A DNA stretch of 64,000 nt from Allopontixanthobacter sediminis (GCF_009828115.1 NZ_WTYL01000002.1:496001-560000); one strand, 5' to 3'. Shown: positions 1 through 8,750, numbered from the stretch's first letter. The notes: generated by a model from the sequence alone, not told the origin. Program-made: numbers and translations.

Positions 1-1140
1 GATCGCCGAATCGACCACTGCGAGGAATTCCTCCGCGGCCGCTGCGTCTTCGGTCACGATCACGTCGGTATGGCCGGAACTGTGCGCGGCAATATGGTCC
101 ACCGCATTATCGAGCCCGTCGACCACCGCGACCGACAGGACCGCCTCGAGATATTCGGTGTCCCAATCCTGCGGGGAGGCCGCCGTGATCCGCGAATCGA
201 GCGACTGGGCCCGCGCATCGCCGCGCACTTCGCAGCCGCCGTCGAGCAGGTCGCCGACCAGCGCCGCCGAATCGGGAAACTGCGCGTCCAGCAGCAGGGT
301 TTCCATCGCACCGCAGATACCGGTGCGCCGCAATTTCGCATTATAGGCGATCTTGCGCGCCATCGCCGGATCGGCCGCGTTATGGACATAGGTGTGACAG
401 ATACCGTCGAGATGCGCGAGCACCGGCACCCGGGCGTCGGCCTGCACCCGCGCCACCAGGCTCTTGCCGCCGCGCGGAACGATCATGTCGATCAGTCCGG
501 CAGCGGCGAGCATCGCGCCCACTGCGGCGCGGTCCTGCGTCGGGATGAGTTGAACCGCGTCTGCGGGAACCCCGCCTTCGGCCAGCCCGCTGACCATCGC
601 GGCATGGATCGCGCGGTTGGAATGCACCGCTTCGCTGCCGCCGCGCAGCAGCACGGCGTTGCCGGCGCGCACGCACAGCGCGGCGGCATCGGCGGTTACG
701 TTCGGACGGCTTTCGTAGATGATCCCGAGCAATCCGATCGGCACACGGACGCGTTCGAGGACCAGGCCATTGGGGCGCTCTGTCCGATCGATCTTCTGGC
801 CTACCGGGTCGGGCAGCACTGCAACGGCCTCCACCGCACTGGCAATGCCTTCGATCCGGGCCGAATCGAGTGTCAGCCGGTCGAGCAGGGCGCCGCTCAA
901 TCCGGCTTCCCGCGCGGCGTCGACATCGCGTACGTTAGCCGCGAGAATCTCTTCCTCGGACTCGCGCAGGCGGGAGGCAGCAAGTTGGAGTGCGTGCGCT
1001 TTTTCGGGGCCGGACAGGCGGGCCAGACGGCTCTGCGCTGCACGTCCGGCGCGGGCGAGATTGCCGATAAGTTCGGCCGGGTCGTTGTCAGCGGACCGGT
1101 CTTCGGGGCGGGGGGCGGTTGTGGCTTCGGTTTTGGTCAT
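1..1140 (-). CDS. proA: Glutamate-5-semialdehyde dehydrogenase (gamma-glutamyl phosphate reductase), 3' end cut by window
   Basis: Reading leftward from the ATG at 1140 there is an open frame that runs off the left edge without a stop, giving about 380 residues of a family that is usually about 420 long. ProA reduces gamma-glutamyl phosphate to glutamate semialdehyde with NADPH in cytosolic proline synthesis. Family segments visible are PIGLLGIIYESRPNVTADA, LCVRAGNAVLLRGGSEA and the HLDGICHTYVH and AKLRRTGICGAMETLL region carrying the catalytic cysteine. It is divergent from the LytM peptidase gene on its right. proB is not in view. The identification is secure; only the C-terminus is missing. 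Confidence 0.93.
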   Translation of the reverse strand, partial: MTKTEATTAPRPEDRSADNDPAELIGNLARAGRAAQSRLARLSGPEKAHALQLAASRLRESEEEILAANVRDVDAAREAGLSGALLDRLTLDSARIEGIASAVEAVAVLPDPVGQKIDRTERPNGLVLERVRVPIGLLGIIYESRPNVTADAAALCVRAGNAVLLRGGSEAVHSNRAIHAAMVSGLAEGGVPADAVQLIPTQDRAAVGAMLAAAGLIDMIVPRGGKSLVARVQADARVPVLAHLDGICHTYVHNAADPAMARKIAYNAKLRRTGICGAMETLLLDAQFPDSAALVGDLLDGGCEVRGDARAQSLDSRITAASPQDWDTEYLEAVLSVAVVDGLDNAVDHIAAHSSGHTDVIVTEDAAAAEEFLAVVDSAI

Positions 1141-1278
1141 TACCAAGAGGTAGCAACTACGACCGCTGTTGTCAGGAGGTCTTAGAGAATCGGTGGGCCT
1201 AACGATCTCATGGCCTGATCGTTCCGAAGATTCTCGGAATTTCTCCAATGATTCTTCAATTCATCCCGCGATTACTTC

Positions 1279-1318
1279 GATTCGCCCTTTCCAAGGTTGG
1301 CAGGATTCGACCCTTTCC
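1279..1318. repeat. Imperfect direct repeat in the proA/LytM intergenic region
   Basis: The 243-bp gap between the divergent proA and LytM genes holds GATTCGCCCTTTCC (1279) and GATTCGACCCTTTCC (1304), start to start 25 bp, with another GATTCG at 1319. Such spacing would put the copies on nearly the same helix face, so a regulator-binding role is possible but unproven. A TATAAAAT stretch near 1359 may be part of a promoter for the rightward gene. Confidence 0.4.
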
Positions 1319-1383
1319 GATTCGCGTGTTAGCGCGCCGCTCATAAAAGAACGCCAGATATAAAATATGGACGTGGGGTCGCT

Positions 1384-2535
1384 TTGAACATCAATATATC
1401 CGCAAGCGGATGGCTAAGCCGCATACGGACCTGGTTTCCTGACCGCGAATTTTTCATGCGGTCGCAGGGTCAGGTGCGTTTCATCAAGATTTCCTCGAAG
1501 CTGCAAATGATCGTCGCGGGCACCCTGCTCGCTGCGCTGCTGGCATGGACCGTGTCGATGGCGCTGATGGGCTGGGCCCAGTACCGCGCGCAGGCAGACA
1601 TCTCGTCGCTACTGGAACGCGAAGCGAAGGTCGCGAAATCCGAAGAGCGGGTCACCGCCTATCGCGGCGACCTCGACGAAGTGACCGACGACCTGACGAA
1701 GCGCCAGGCATTTATCGAGGCCATGGTATCCAGCCTGCCGGCAGACACCAAGTCAGCCCCTGCAGCAGATGACACCGTATCCGATTCGACCAGCGAGGCG
1801 GCGGAAACCGTCTCCAAGGTCAGCGCCCTGATCCCCGAAGCCGCTGCGCTCGCCCAGATCGAAGCGCGTCAGCTCGCTTTCGTGGAACGGCTCACTCGTT
1901 ATGCCGACCAGCGCGCCGCGCGGGCAACTGCCGCGATCCGCAAGCTCGGCCTCGATCCGGGCGTAATGCTGCGGTCCGCCGACCGGTCCGCAATGGGTGG
2001 TCCGCTGGAACTCCTGTCGACCGGTTCGGACGATGAAATCGACCCCCGGTTCGAACGGCTCGGTCTCAGCCTGGCGCGGATGAGCGCGCTCGAACGCGGG
2101 CTCGACGGGGTGCCGCAGGTGATGCCAGCCAGTATCGAGAATATTTCCTCCGGCTTCGGGTATCGCAGCGATCCGTTCAACGGCCGCGGCGCAATGCACG
2201 CCGGGCTGGATTTCCGCGGCCCGATGGGCGCACCGATCCACGCCGCTGCCAAGGGACAGGTCAGCTTCGTCGGGCAGAAATCCGGCTACGGCAACGTGGT
2301 CGAAGTCCGCCACGGCAACGGCCTGATGACCCGCTACGCCCATATGTCCAAATTCGTCGCCAAGGTGGGGCAACAGGTTGCCGCGGGCGACGTGATAGGC
2401 GCCATCGGCAGCACCGGCCGTTCCACCGGACCGCATCTGCATTTCGAAGTGCGCATCAACGATCGCGCCGTTAACCCGCGTCCTTTCCTGGAGTATGCTC
2501 CCGATGTTCTCAAAGAAGCACGATCCGGCAAATAA
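1384..2535 (+). CDS. Membrane-anchored M23 (LytM) family peptidase
   Basis: A 383-residue inner-membrane protein with one transmembrane segment at about residues 42-64, a likely coiled coil at about 68-115, and a C-terminal M23 domain (about 255-372). The M23 zinc-site motifs are present: H272-x3-D276 in MHAGLDF, and H351-L-H353 in GPHLHFE, so it is probably an active peptidoglycan endopeptidase rather than an EnvC-like degenerate activator. The start is a TTG at 1384 with a weak GTGGGG upstream; a later start would remove the short cytosolic part. It overlaps the bactofilin gene, a partnership known from other bacteria where bactofilins scaffold M23 enzymes for local cell-wall shaping. Confidence 0.88.
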   Translation: MNINISASGWLSRIRTWFPDREFFMRSQGQVRFIKISSKLQMIVAGTLLAALLAWTVSMALMGWAQYRAQADISSLLEREAKVAKSEERVTAYRGDLDEVTDDLTKRQAFIEAMVSSLPADTKSAPAADDTVSDSTSEAAETVSKVSALIPEAAALAQIEARQLAFVERLTRYADQRAARATAAIRKLGLDPGVMLRSADRSAMGGPLELLSTGSDDEIDPRFERLGLSLARMSALERGLDGVPQVMPASIENISSGFGYRSDPFNGRGAMHAGLDFRGPMGAPIHAAAKGQVSFVGQKSGYGNVVEVRHGNGLMTRYAHMSKFVAKVGQQVAAGDVIGAIGSTGRSTGPHLHFEVRINDRAVNPRPFLEYAPDVLKEARSGK

Positions 2536-3013
2536 CCCGGCCCCCCGCCCCGTATTCTCACCCCCCGCGAACATGGGAACCAAACCGATGGCAAGTTCAA
2601 ATTCCACCTTTTCCGTAATCGGCTCCGACGTCACCATTACCGGTAACGTCGCCGCGTCGACCGAACTCCATGTCGACGGCAATGTTGAAGGTGATATCAC
2701 CTGCGCCTCGCTCGTCCAGGGCGAAGGCAGCGTCGTCAAAGGCGTCATCCAGGCCGAAAGCGCCCGCCTGTCGGGACAAGTGACCGGCTCCATTTCCGCG
2801 CGCGAACTGGTGATTCTCAAATCCGCCCGGATCGACGGTGATGTACATTACGATGCGCTGACCATCGAACAGGGTGCGACGGTTGAGGGGCGTTTCGCTC
2901 CGCGCACGGCAAAATCCGCTCCTGCAACCAACTCCGACCACCGGAATGCAGAGCCCCAGTCCGGCAGTCCAAAGTCCGGCGATGAAGAACCCAAGCTGAC
3001 GCTCGCAGGTTAA
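2504..3013 (+). CDS. Bactofilin (polymer-forming cytoskeletal protein)
   Basis: A 169-residue protein with a central bactofilin domain (DUF583, about residues 35-125) made of short beta-helix repeats, for example VIGSDVTITGNVAASTELHVDG and VEGDITCASLVQGEGSVVKG-type turns, flanked by Pro-rich and disordered tails as usual. Bactofilins form nucleotide-free filaments under the inner membrane. I chose ATG 2504 because a GGAG lies 10 bases upstream; ATG 2495 is in frame but too close to that GGAG. It overlaps the end of the LytM gene by 32 bp, implying translational coupling and a joint role in positioning wall hydrolysis. Confidence 0.88.
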   Translation: MFSKKHDPANNPAPRPVFSPPANMGTKPMASSNSTFSVIGSDVTITGNVAASTELHVDGNVEGDITCASLVQGEGSVVKGVIQAESARLSGQVTGSISARELVILKSARIDGDVHYDALTIEQGATVEGRFAPRTAKSAPATNSDHRNAEPQSGSPKSGDEEPKLTLAG

Positions 3014-3029
3014 CCCCCGGCGGCCCGGT

Positions 3030-4709
3030 TCAGCCGAGCACTTCCGACCTCAGGGCCTTGCGGTCCAGCTTGCCGATCATCGTCTTGGGCAATGCGCCCC
3101 GGATGATGATTTCCTTGACCCGTTCGTGCTTGCCCACCCGGCTGTTGAGCCATGCGGTCAGCAATTCCGGGTCGGTCACGGCATGCTCGTCCAGTTCGTC
3201 GGCATCGTTGAGAGTGATGTAGGCCGCGGGCAGTTCGCCAAGGTAGGCGTCGGGCACCCCGATCACGAGAGCTTCCTTCACCGCAGGATTTTCCAGCAGG
3301 ACCGCTTCAACCCGGCTGGGGAAGACCTTGAACCCGCCGACCGCGATCATGTCCTTGCTGCGGTCGACGATCGCGATGAAACCCTCCTCGTCGATCACCG
3401 CAATATCCCCGGTGCGCAGCCAAGGCTGACCGTCGATCACGACAAAGGCGGTCGCGGCCGCGTCGGGCCGGTTCCAGTAACCCTGCATGATCTGCGGTCC
3501 GCGGATTACCAGTTCGCCCGGCTCGCCCGGCGCGGCAGCTGAATTCGCGTCTTCCTTGTCACGCAGCATCACCCGGGTCTGCGGCAGGACCTGCCCGATA
3601 GTGCCGGGCTTACGTGTGCCAACGTAGGGATTGGTGGAAACCACACCCGCGCTTTCGGTCAGGCCGTAGCCCTCCACCAGGCGTGCGCCCGATACCGCCT
3701 CGAACTTGTCGCGCAGCGGTGCGGGCAGCGGTGCCCCGCCCGAAATGCAGATCTTTAGGGACGAGAAATCGGTCTTGGTAATGTTCGGGTGGTCGAGCAG
3801 CGCCTGGTACATCGTCGGCACACCCGGAAACGCGGTCGGCTTGACCCGGTTGATCGCCTTCAGCGCCTGCCCCGCGTCGAACCGCGGCAACAAGGCAATG
3901 CAGCCGCCTTTCGCAACGGTACGGTTGAGAACGCAGGTGTTGGCGAACACGTGAAACATCGGCAGCACGCCAAGAATGACGTCGCGCCCCTCGAACGGAT
4001 CGATCGCGTCGACCTGCAGCGCGTTCGCCGCCAGATTGGCATGGGTCAGCATCGCCCCCTTCGGCGTTCCGGTAGTTCCGCCGGTGTATTGCAGCAACGC
4101 CAGGTCACGGTCTGGATCGATGGTGACCGGCGCCGGATCGTTGCCGCCGAGCATGTCTTTCCACTCACTGACATCGGGACGGTCGGGGATGACCGCGATC
4201 TGCTTGCGGCCGAGCACCTTCAGCGCCAGCCGCTTGGCCAGCGGCAGCATATCGCCGAGACGGCCCGCCACCACCCGTTGCAGCGACGACGCATCGAGCA
4301 CTTTCAGCGCGGTCGGCAACAACGAAGCGACATCGATCGTGACGAGGATCCGGGTTCCGGAATCCTCGACCTGCTCGGCCAGTTCCTCCGGGCTGTAGAG
4401 CGGCGAGAAATTTACCACCACCGCGCCCATCATCATCGCGCCGTAATAGGCGGAGATGTAGATCGGCACATTGGGCAGGAATAGGCCGACCCGGTCGCCC
4501 TTGGCGATCCCGGCCGCCTGCAGGCCCGCCGCGAACCGGCGTGCCTCGGCATGTAGATCGGCGTAGGAATAGGTCCGGCCGAGAAATTCGGCGAGCGGGG
4601 CGGAGGGAGCGGCCCGGGTGCTGCGGGCGAACAGATCGGGCAGCGGTACGCTCTCGATCGCCATGTCCCACGCGCACGGGTGCTGGTAGTTTTCGGTACT
4701 TACATCCAT
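3030..4709 (-). CDS. fadD: Long-chain fatty acid-CoA ligase (AMP-forming)
   Basis: A 559-residue acyl-adenylate synthetase that activates fatty acids with ATP and CoA. The AMP-binding signature YTGGTTGTPKGAMLTH is at about residues 207-222, followed by the VEGYGLTES (A5) and WLRTGDIAVIDEEGFIAIVDR (A8) regions and a C-terminal lysine in the LPKTMIGKLDRKALR segment. Length and architecture match FadD-type enzymes. It converges with the bactofilin gene 17 bp away and is not in an obvious operon. Chain-length preference cannot be read from sequence. Confidence 0.9.
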   Translation of the reverse strand: MDVSTENYQHPCAWDMAIESVPLPDLFARSTRAAPSAPLAEFLGRTYSYADLHAEARRFAAGLQAAGIAKGDRVGLFLPNVPIYISAYYGAMMMGAVVVNFSPLYSPEELAEQVEDSGTRILVTIDVASLLPTALKVLDASSLQRVVAGRLGDMLPLAKRLALKVLGRKQIAVIPDRPDVSEWKDMLGGNDPAPVTIDPDRDLALLQYTGGTTGTPKGAMLTHANLAANALQVDAIDPFEGRDVILGVLPMFHVFANTCVLNRTVAKGGCIALLPRFDAGQALKAINRVKPTAFPGVPTMYQALLDHPNITKTDFSSLKICISGGAPLPAPLRDKFEAVSGARLVEGYGLTESAGVVSTNPYVGTRKPGTIGQVLPQTRVMLRDKEDANSAAAPGEPGELVIRGPQIMQGYWNRPDAAATAFVVIDGQPWLRTGDIAVIDEEGFIAIVDRSKDMIAVGGFKVFPSRVEAVLLENPAVKEALVIGVPDAYLGELPAAYITLNDADELDEHAVTDPELLTAWLNSRVGKHERVKEIIIRGALPKTMIGKLDRKALRSEVLG

Positions 4710-4751
4710 GTCAATTCAATGGAGTAAGGCGCCGTTCGGGGCAAGCAATTT

Positions 4752-4785
4752 GGCGGGAGCCAGTCCCGCCCCGGGTATTTCCCGG
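4752..4785 (-). terminator. Two stacked hairpins downstream of trcR
   Basis: The 90-bp gap between trcR and the acyl-CoA ligase holds GGCGGGA-GCCAG-TCCCGCC (4752-4770) and CCGGG-TATTT-CCCGG (4771-4785). Both lie just past the trcR stop in its reading direction. No proper U-tract follows, so termination may be weak or Rho-assisted. Confidence 0.35.
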
Positions 4786-4799
4786 TTGTGCCGCGGGGC

Positions 4800-5540
4800 T
4801 CAGGCGGCAGGCGGGGTTTCGTCATCCGCCGGCGTTTCACCGGCTTCGGCGGCCCGCTTGGCTTCGAGCCATGCAGCCGCTTCGGCTTCCTGTGCCGCTT
4901 CCGAGGCGGCCTTGACGTTGGCGGTGCGTTCGGCGCGCAGTTCCTCGATCAGCTTCTCGCGGTCGCTGCTTCCAACGGCCACGGGGGCTTCCGGCACATC
5001 GCCTTCGACCGGCACGATCTTCTTCGCGGCCTTGCCCACGGCGGCGTCGAGTTCGCGCTGCGAACACAGGCCGAGCGTGACGGGATCTTTTGCCTGGATG
5101 TTCTGGATGTTCCAGTGCGACCGATCGCGAATCGCGTTGATCGTGTTGCGGGTCGTGCCGATCAGCTTGGAAATCTGCGCGTCGGAAAACTCCGGATGGT
5201 TGCGCAGGATCCACGCGATGCCATCGGGCTTGTCCTGCCGCTTGGAAACCGGCGTGTAGCGCGCGCCCTTGGTGCGGCCGACCGCGACGGGTGCCTTCTG
5301 CATCTTGAGGCTGTAAGTCGGATCTTCCTGCCCGCGGTCGATTTCCGCCAACGTCAGTTCGCCGGCATGCACCGGATCGCGGCCAGTGTATTTCGTGCTG
5401 GCGAGATCATCGGCCATCGCCTGCACTTCAAGGATGTGGATGCCGCAAAACTCGGCAATCTGGTCAAAACCGAGCGCGGTGTTGTCCACCAGCCAGGTGG
5501 CTGTGGCATGCGGCATGAGTGGTTTGACTTGATCGGCCAT
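4800..5540 (-). CDS. trcR: DUF1013 cell-cycle transcriptional regulator TrcR
   Basis: A 246-residue protein of the alphaproteobacterial DUF1013 family, which carries a helix-turn-helix-like core (here about residues 120-160: ISKLIGTTRNTINAIRDRSH) and is named TrcR for its link to cell-cycle transcription. The C-terminal third is Ala/Glu-rich and probably helical or disordered. I place the start at ATG 5540, with GGAG eight bases upstream; an open frame continues 37 codons further up but through a non-coding AT-rich leader. It is a single-gene unit with its own leader hairpin. The function is inferred from the family. Confidence 0.82.
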   Translation of the reverse strand: MADQVKPLMPHATATWLVDNTALGFDQIAEFCGIHILEVQAMADDLASTKYTGRDPVHAGELTLAEIDRGQEDPTYSLKMQKAPVAVGRTKGARYTPVSKRQDKPDGIAWILRNHPEFSDAQISKLIGTTRNTINAIRDRSHWNIQNIQAKDPVTLGLCSQRELDAAVGKAAKKIVPVEGDVPEAPVAVGSSDREKLIEELRAERTANVKAASEAAQEAEAAAWLEAKRAAEAGETPADDETPPAA

Positions 5541-5550
5541 GGTTTTCTCC

Positions 5551-5564
5551 GCCCGTTTCCGGGC
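5551..5564 (-). promoter_or_regulatory. GNRA-type hairpin in the trcR leader
   Basis: On the transcribed strand GCCCG-GAAA-CGGGC forms a 5-bp stem with a GAAA tetraloop, ending exactly where the GGAG ribosome-binding site of trcR begins (5550). An AT-rich stretch, 5565-5588, lies just upstream and probably holds the promoter. The hairpin may protect the 5' end or modulate ribosome access. Confidence 0.45.
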
Positions 5565-5589
5565 CCAAAAATAAAGTAGAAAATATAAG

Positions 5590-5611
5590 GGCCGCCCCTT
5601 GCGGAGCGGCC
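5590..5611 (-). terminator. Hairpin between the glycosyltransferase operon and trcR
   Basis: GGCCGC (5590-5595) pairs with GCGGCC (5606-5611). In the leftward direction it is followed by CTTATATTTTC, so it could end transcripts from the upstream glycosyltransferase/phosphoesterase operon before the trcR promoter. The T-run is interrupted, so confidence is modest. Confidence 0.35.
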
Positions 5612-5704
5612 ATACGAGCGGTGATTTAGGGCATAGCCGTAGTTTCGGCAAGAGAATTGGCGCAGGCGGCCATTAGTCCTGTCTCGGCTGTCTGGAGCGA
5701 AGCC

Positions 5705-6784
5705 CTAGGCGGCGACGGTCAGTTCTTCCGCCAGCGGGACGAGTCCGGCGGCAAATTGCCGGGTCGCGTCCTCCCAGGTGAATTCGCGGCCCCGAGCGGT
5801 ACAATCGCTACGGCGGCTGAACAGCGCGGCGGCGATGGCCCGGTCGAGGTCTTCCGACATCGCGCCGACCCGGTCGTCGATGATGTCGATCGGGCCGGGA
5901 ACGGGGAACGCGGCCACCGGGGTACCGCAGGCCAGCGCTTCGATCATGACCAGCCCGAAGGTGTCGGTCCGGCTGGGAAAGACGAACACATCCGCCCCGG
6001 CATAGCACCCCGCGAGTTCGCGTCCGCTGCGCTTGCCGAGAAACACCGCCTCGGGAAACTTGCGCTCCAGTTCGGCCCGCGCCGGACCGTCGCCGACAAT
6101 CACCCTGGTGCCGGGATATTTTCCGCCAAGGAACGCCTCGAGGTTTTTCTCGACCGAAACCCGCCCGACATAGAGCTGGATCGGGTGTGGCAATTCGGCA
6201 AATTCCGCAGGCGCCGGGGCATCGGGAGTGAAGCAACCCAGGTCCACACCGCGGCCCCAGTGATGGAGACGGTGGAGCCCCTGCTGGCGCAGTTCGCCGC
6301 GGATGCTCTCGGTCGCGACCATGATCCGTTCGGCAGGGGCATGAAACCAGCGGATGTAACGCCAGAACCAGCTGGCGGGCAGGTGGGTTCGTCGGGCGAC
6401 ATAGTCCGGAAACTGGGTGTGGTAGGCCGTCGTGAAGGGAACCCGCGCCGCGACGCAGTAACTGCGCGCCGCCACACCAAGCGGCCCTTCGGTGGCGATA
6501 TGCACCGCATCGGGTGCCAACCCCGCCAGCCGCAGCGAAACCGCGCCGGGCAAAGCAAGGGCCAGGCGGATTTCGGGGTAGGTCGGGCACGGAACCGAAC
6601 GATACTGGTCCGGCGAGATCACCGTGACGTCATGACCCCAACTGCGCAGGATGCCCACCGTGGTGGTGAGCGTGCGGACAACGCCGTTCATCTGCGGCAG
6701 CCAGGCGTCGGTGACGATCGCGATCCGCTCGGGAAACGGGCCGGCAATGCAGTCCTCGTCGCCGAACCCGGTCATGCGGGTCAT
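5705..6784 (-). CDS. Family 1 glycosyltransferase (GT4-type, mannosyltransferase-like)
   Basis: A 359-residue GT-B enzyme. The N-terminal half has the acceptor-side IAIVTDAWLPQMNGVVRTL motif; the C-terminal half has the sugar-nucleotide site, with YVGRVSVEKNLEAFL and FVFPSRTDTFGLVMIEALACGTPVAAFP (the conserved E-x7-E region). Start ATG 6784 overlaps the stop of the upstream metallophosphoesterase by 4 bp (ATGA), so the two are translationally coupled; a second ATG lies at 6775. Related proteins add mannose or other sugars to membrane lipids. The pairing suggests glycolipid assembly at the inner membrane, but donor and acceptor are unknown. Confidence 0.85.
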   Translation of the reverse strand: MTRMTGFGDEDCIAGPFPERIAIVTDAWLPQMNGVVRTLTTTVGILRSWGHDVTVISPDQYRSVPCPTYPEIRLALALPGAVSLRLAGLAPDAVHIATEGPLGVAARSYCVAARVPFTTAYHTQFPDYVARRTHLPASWFWRYIRWFHAPAERIMVATESIRGELRQQGLHRLHHWGRGVDLGCFTPDAPAPAEFAELPHPIQLYVGRVSVEKNLEAFLGGKYPGTRVIVGDGPARAELERKFPEAVFLGKRSGRELAGCYAGADVFVFPSRTDTFGLVMIEALACGTPVAAFPVPGPIDIIDDRVGAMSEDLDRAIAAALFSRRSDCTARGREFTWEDATRQFAAGLVPLAEELTVAA

Positions 6785-7704
6785 GCGGCCTCTTTCGCAG
6801 CGGGCGTTTCTCTCGGCGCCGCCTCTGCCGTAACTGCGGCGGCTTCGCGCCGGGCGATTTCTTCCGGCCAATGGAGCAACTCCATCCGGCCGTCGAAATG
6901 TTCCACCAAGGCGTTGCAGCCTTCCACCCAGTCACCGTCGTTGTAATATTCGACGGATTTTCCATCCTGTGCGAAATTGCGGATTTCAGCGGTGTGGATA
7001 TGGCCGCAGACCACCCCGTCCACCCCGCGTTCGGCAGCGGCGCGGGCCACGACTTCTTCGTAGCGCGAGATGAACTCCACCGCGTTCTTGACCTTGTGTT
7101 TGGCCATTTTCGACAGCGACCAATACGGCAAGTCGAACGCGCGCCGCACCCGGTTGACCCAGATGTTGAGCCCCATCATCACATGGTACAGCGCGTCCCC
7201 GACAAACGCGAGCCAGCGGTGCGCCAGCATGATCGTGTCGAATTCGTCCCCGTGCAGCACGAGCAGCCGCCGCCCGTCGGCGGTATCGTGAAAGGCTGCC
7301 CGCAGGATTTCGACCCCGCCAAAGTTCATCCCGGCAAACGGCCGGACCATCTCGTCGTGATTGCCGGGGATATAGACGATCCGGGTGCCGCGCCGGGCGC
7401 GCTTCAATATCCGCCAGACGATGTCGTTATGTTCAGGCGGCCAGTAAAACTTCTTCCGCAGCCGCCAGCCGTCGATGATGTCCCCGACCAGATACATCGT
7501 ATCGCTGTCGGTATGATCGAGGAAATCGATCAGCAGTGCGGCGTTGCAGCCCTTGGTGCCAAGATGGATATCGCTGATCCAGATCGTCCGGTAGCGTTGC
7601 CGCTGTCCGCCCGCCGGTTCCGGGATGGCGGGCTTGATGTCCGGAAAACTGGCCACATTGCCGAGAATATCGGCAGGTAGCGGGAATGCGCGGTCTTCAG
7701 CCAT
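6781..7704 (-). CDS. LpxH-like metallophosphoesterase (UDP-2,3-diacylglucosamine diphosphatase family)
   Basis: A 307-residue calcineurin-type phosphoesterase of the COG2908 group. All metal-site blocks are present in order: SDIHLG (about 44), GDIIDGW (about 74), GNHDE (about 114), HGDEFD (about 150) and GHIHTAE (about 237). Genuine LpxH hydrolyses UDP-diacylglucosamine in lipid A synthesis; this longer variant, with an Ala/Glu-rich tail and a glycosyltransferase partner, may act on another lipid pyrophosphate. It starts the two-gene operon; the 103-bp gap upstream shows nothing else. Confidence 0.82.
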   Translation of the reverse strand: MAEDRAFPLPADILGNVASFPDIKPAIPEPAGGQRQRYRTIWISDIHLGTKGCNAALLIDFLDHTDSDTMYLVGDIIDGWRLRKKFYWPPEHNDIVWRILKRARRGTRIVYIPGNHDEMVRPFAGMNFGGVEILRAAFHDTADGRRLLVLHGDEFDTIMLAHRWLAFVGDALYHVMMGLNIWVNRVRRAFDLPYWSLSKMAKHKVKNAVEFISRYEEVVARAAAERGVDGVVCGHIHTAEIRNFAQDGKSVEYYNDGDWVEGCNALVEHFDGRMELLHWPEEIARREAAAVTAEAAPRETPAAKEAA

Positions 7705-7807
7705 GGGGACCCTCCTGGCGTTCGGTGTCGCCTAGGGTTCATGACAGCAAATTGTGACAGGCGAATCTCCGTTCGGTGACGGTTCGGAGTCAGGCCGCCG
7801 CCGCCTG

Positions 7808-8749
7808 TCAGCCCATTGTCACAAATTTCGGGACCCCCGCCACCCGGTCCAGCCACGCGCAGACATGTCGGTAATCGCGGAGCGGGAAGCTGCCGGCTTC
7901 CGCGACATGGGTGTAGGCGTAGAGCACGATATCGGCCAGCGTCAGGCGGTTGCCGACGAACCATTCGCGCCCGTCCAAATGTTCGTCCATCCGCGCCAGC
8001 GCATCGGACCCGGCGATCCGCTTGGGCAGGATCTGCGAGGCCTGCTGCGGGCTGAGATTTCCTTCACCCACGAATTGCAGCCAGAACCTCAGCGTGGCGA
8101 TATTGGGTTCATGGCTGTATTGTTCGAAGAACATCCAGCGCAATGTTTCCGCTTGTTCGAACCGGTCTTCCGGCACCAGCAAGCTGCCGGCCGCGAGATA
8201 CCAGCAGGCGGCGTTGCTTTCCGGCAGAAACCAGTCCCCGACCTGCAGCACCGGGATCCGGCCATGGCTGTTGACCGACCCGAGAAACTCCGGCGTCCGC
8301 GTTTCGCCGCGGAGGATATCGTACTGGCGGGTTTGCAGCGGAAGGCCGAGCAGGGCGGCGGTCAGCTTGATCTTGTAGCAATTTCCGCTGCGGGGATCCT
8401 CGTGCAGGATCGGGACGATACCGGAGGCCGCGTCCACATCACGGTTGGCCTTGGGCAGTGAGAACAGCCGGGCGAGACCGGACGGGAACACCAGCGTTTC
8501 GGGCTTCCCGGTCCCGAGGCCGCTCACGCCCGAGACCTGATAGGGCTGCGACAGCGTAGATCCCGGATCGCTTGGCCACAGGCAGTGCCGCGCGGCTAGC
8601 TTCTCGCCTTCGCCGCCCTTCCATTCCGCACCCGCATCCGCCGGTCCGGAAAACACCTGCTCCATATCCCGCCACCGCGCCGCGCCGCGCCCCATGCGCA
8701 CCTCGACAAGGGCGTAATCGCGGGCAACTCGCAGTACGGGGTAACTCAT
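7808..8749 (-). CDS. Glutathione S-transferase family protein with unrecognised N-terminal domain
   Basis: A 313-residue protein in two parts. From about residue 113 it is a GST: a thioredoxin-fold half (HEDPRSGNCYKIKLTAALLG, then GRIPVLQVGDWFLPESNAACWYLA) and an alpha-helical C-terminal half. The first about 105 residues are not part of any GST I know; they are Gly-rich with SQPYQVSGVSGLGTGKPE and FPSGLARLFSLPKANRD. Codon use there is as GC-rich at third positions as in the rest. The ATG at 8749 is one base from the upstream oxidoreductase stop, which supports translation of the whole frame. An internal GTG in front of the GST part is the alternative. Confidence 0.75.
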   Translation of the reverse strand: MSYPVLRVARDYALVEVRMGRGAARWRDMEQVFSGPADAGAEWKGGEGEKLAARHCLWPSDPGSTLSQPYQVSGVSGLGTGKPETLVFPSGLARLFSLPKANRDVDAASGIVPILHEDPRSGNCYKIKLTAALLGLPLQTRQYDILRGETRTPEFLGSVNSHGRIPVLQVGDWFLPESNAACWYLAAGSLLVPEDRFEQAETLRWMFFEQYSHEPNIATLRFWLQFVGEGNLSPQQASQILPKRIAGSDALARMDEHLDGREWFVGNRLTLADIVLYAYTHVAEAGSFPLRDYRHVCAWLDRVAGVPKFVTMG

Positions 8750-8750
8750 A

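Noticed and set aside
3949-3958. ACGTGAAACA, half of a parS site, inside the acyl-CoA ligase gene
   Set aside because: Only the right half matches; the left half differs at five of six bases, so ParB binding is unlikely.
5541-5651. A 37-codon upstream extension of trcR
   Set aside because: It covers an AT-rich leader with a hairpin and ribosome-binding site just before ATG 5540, and is not part of the known family.
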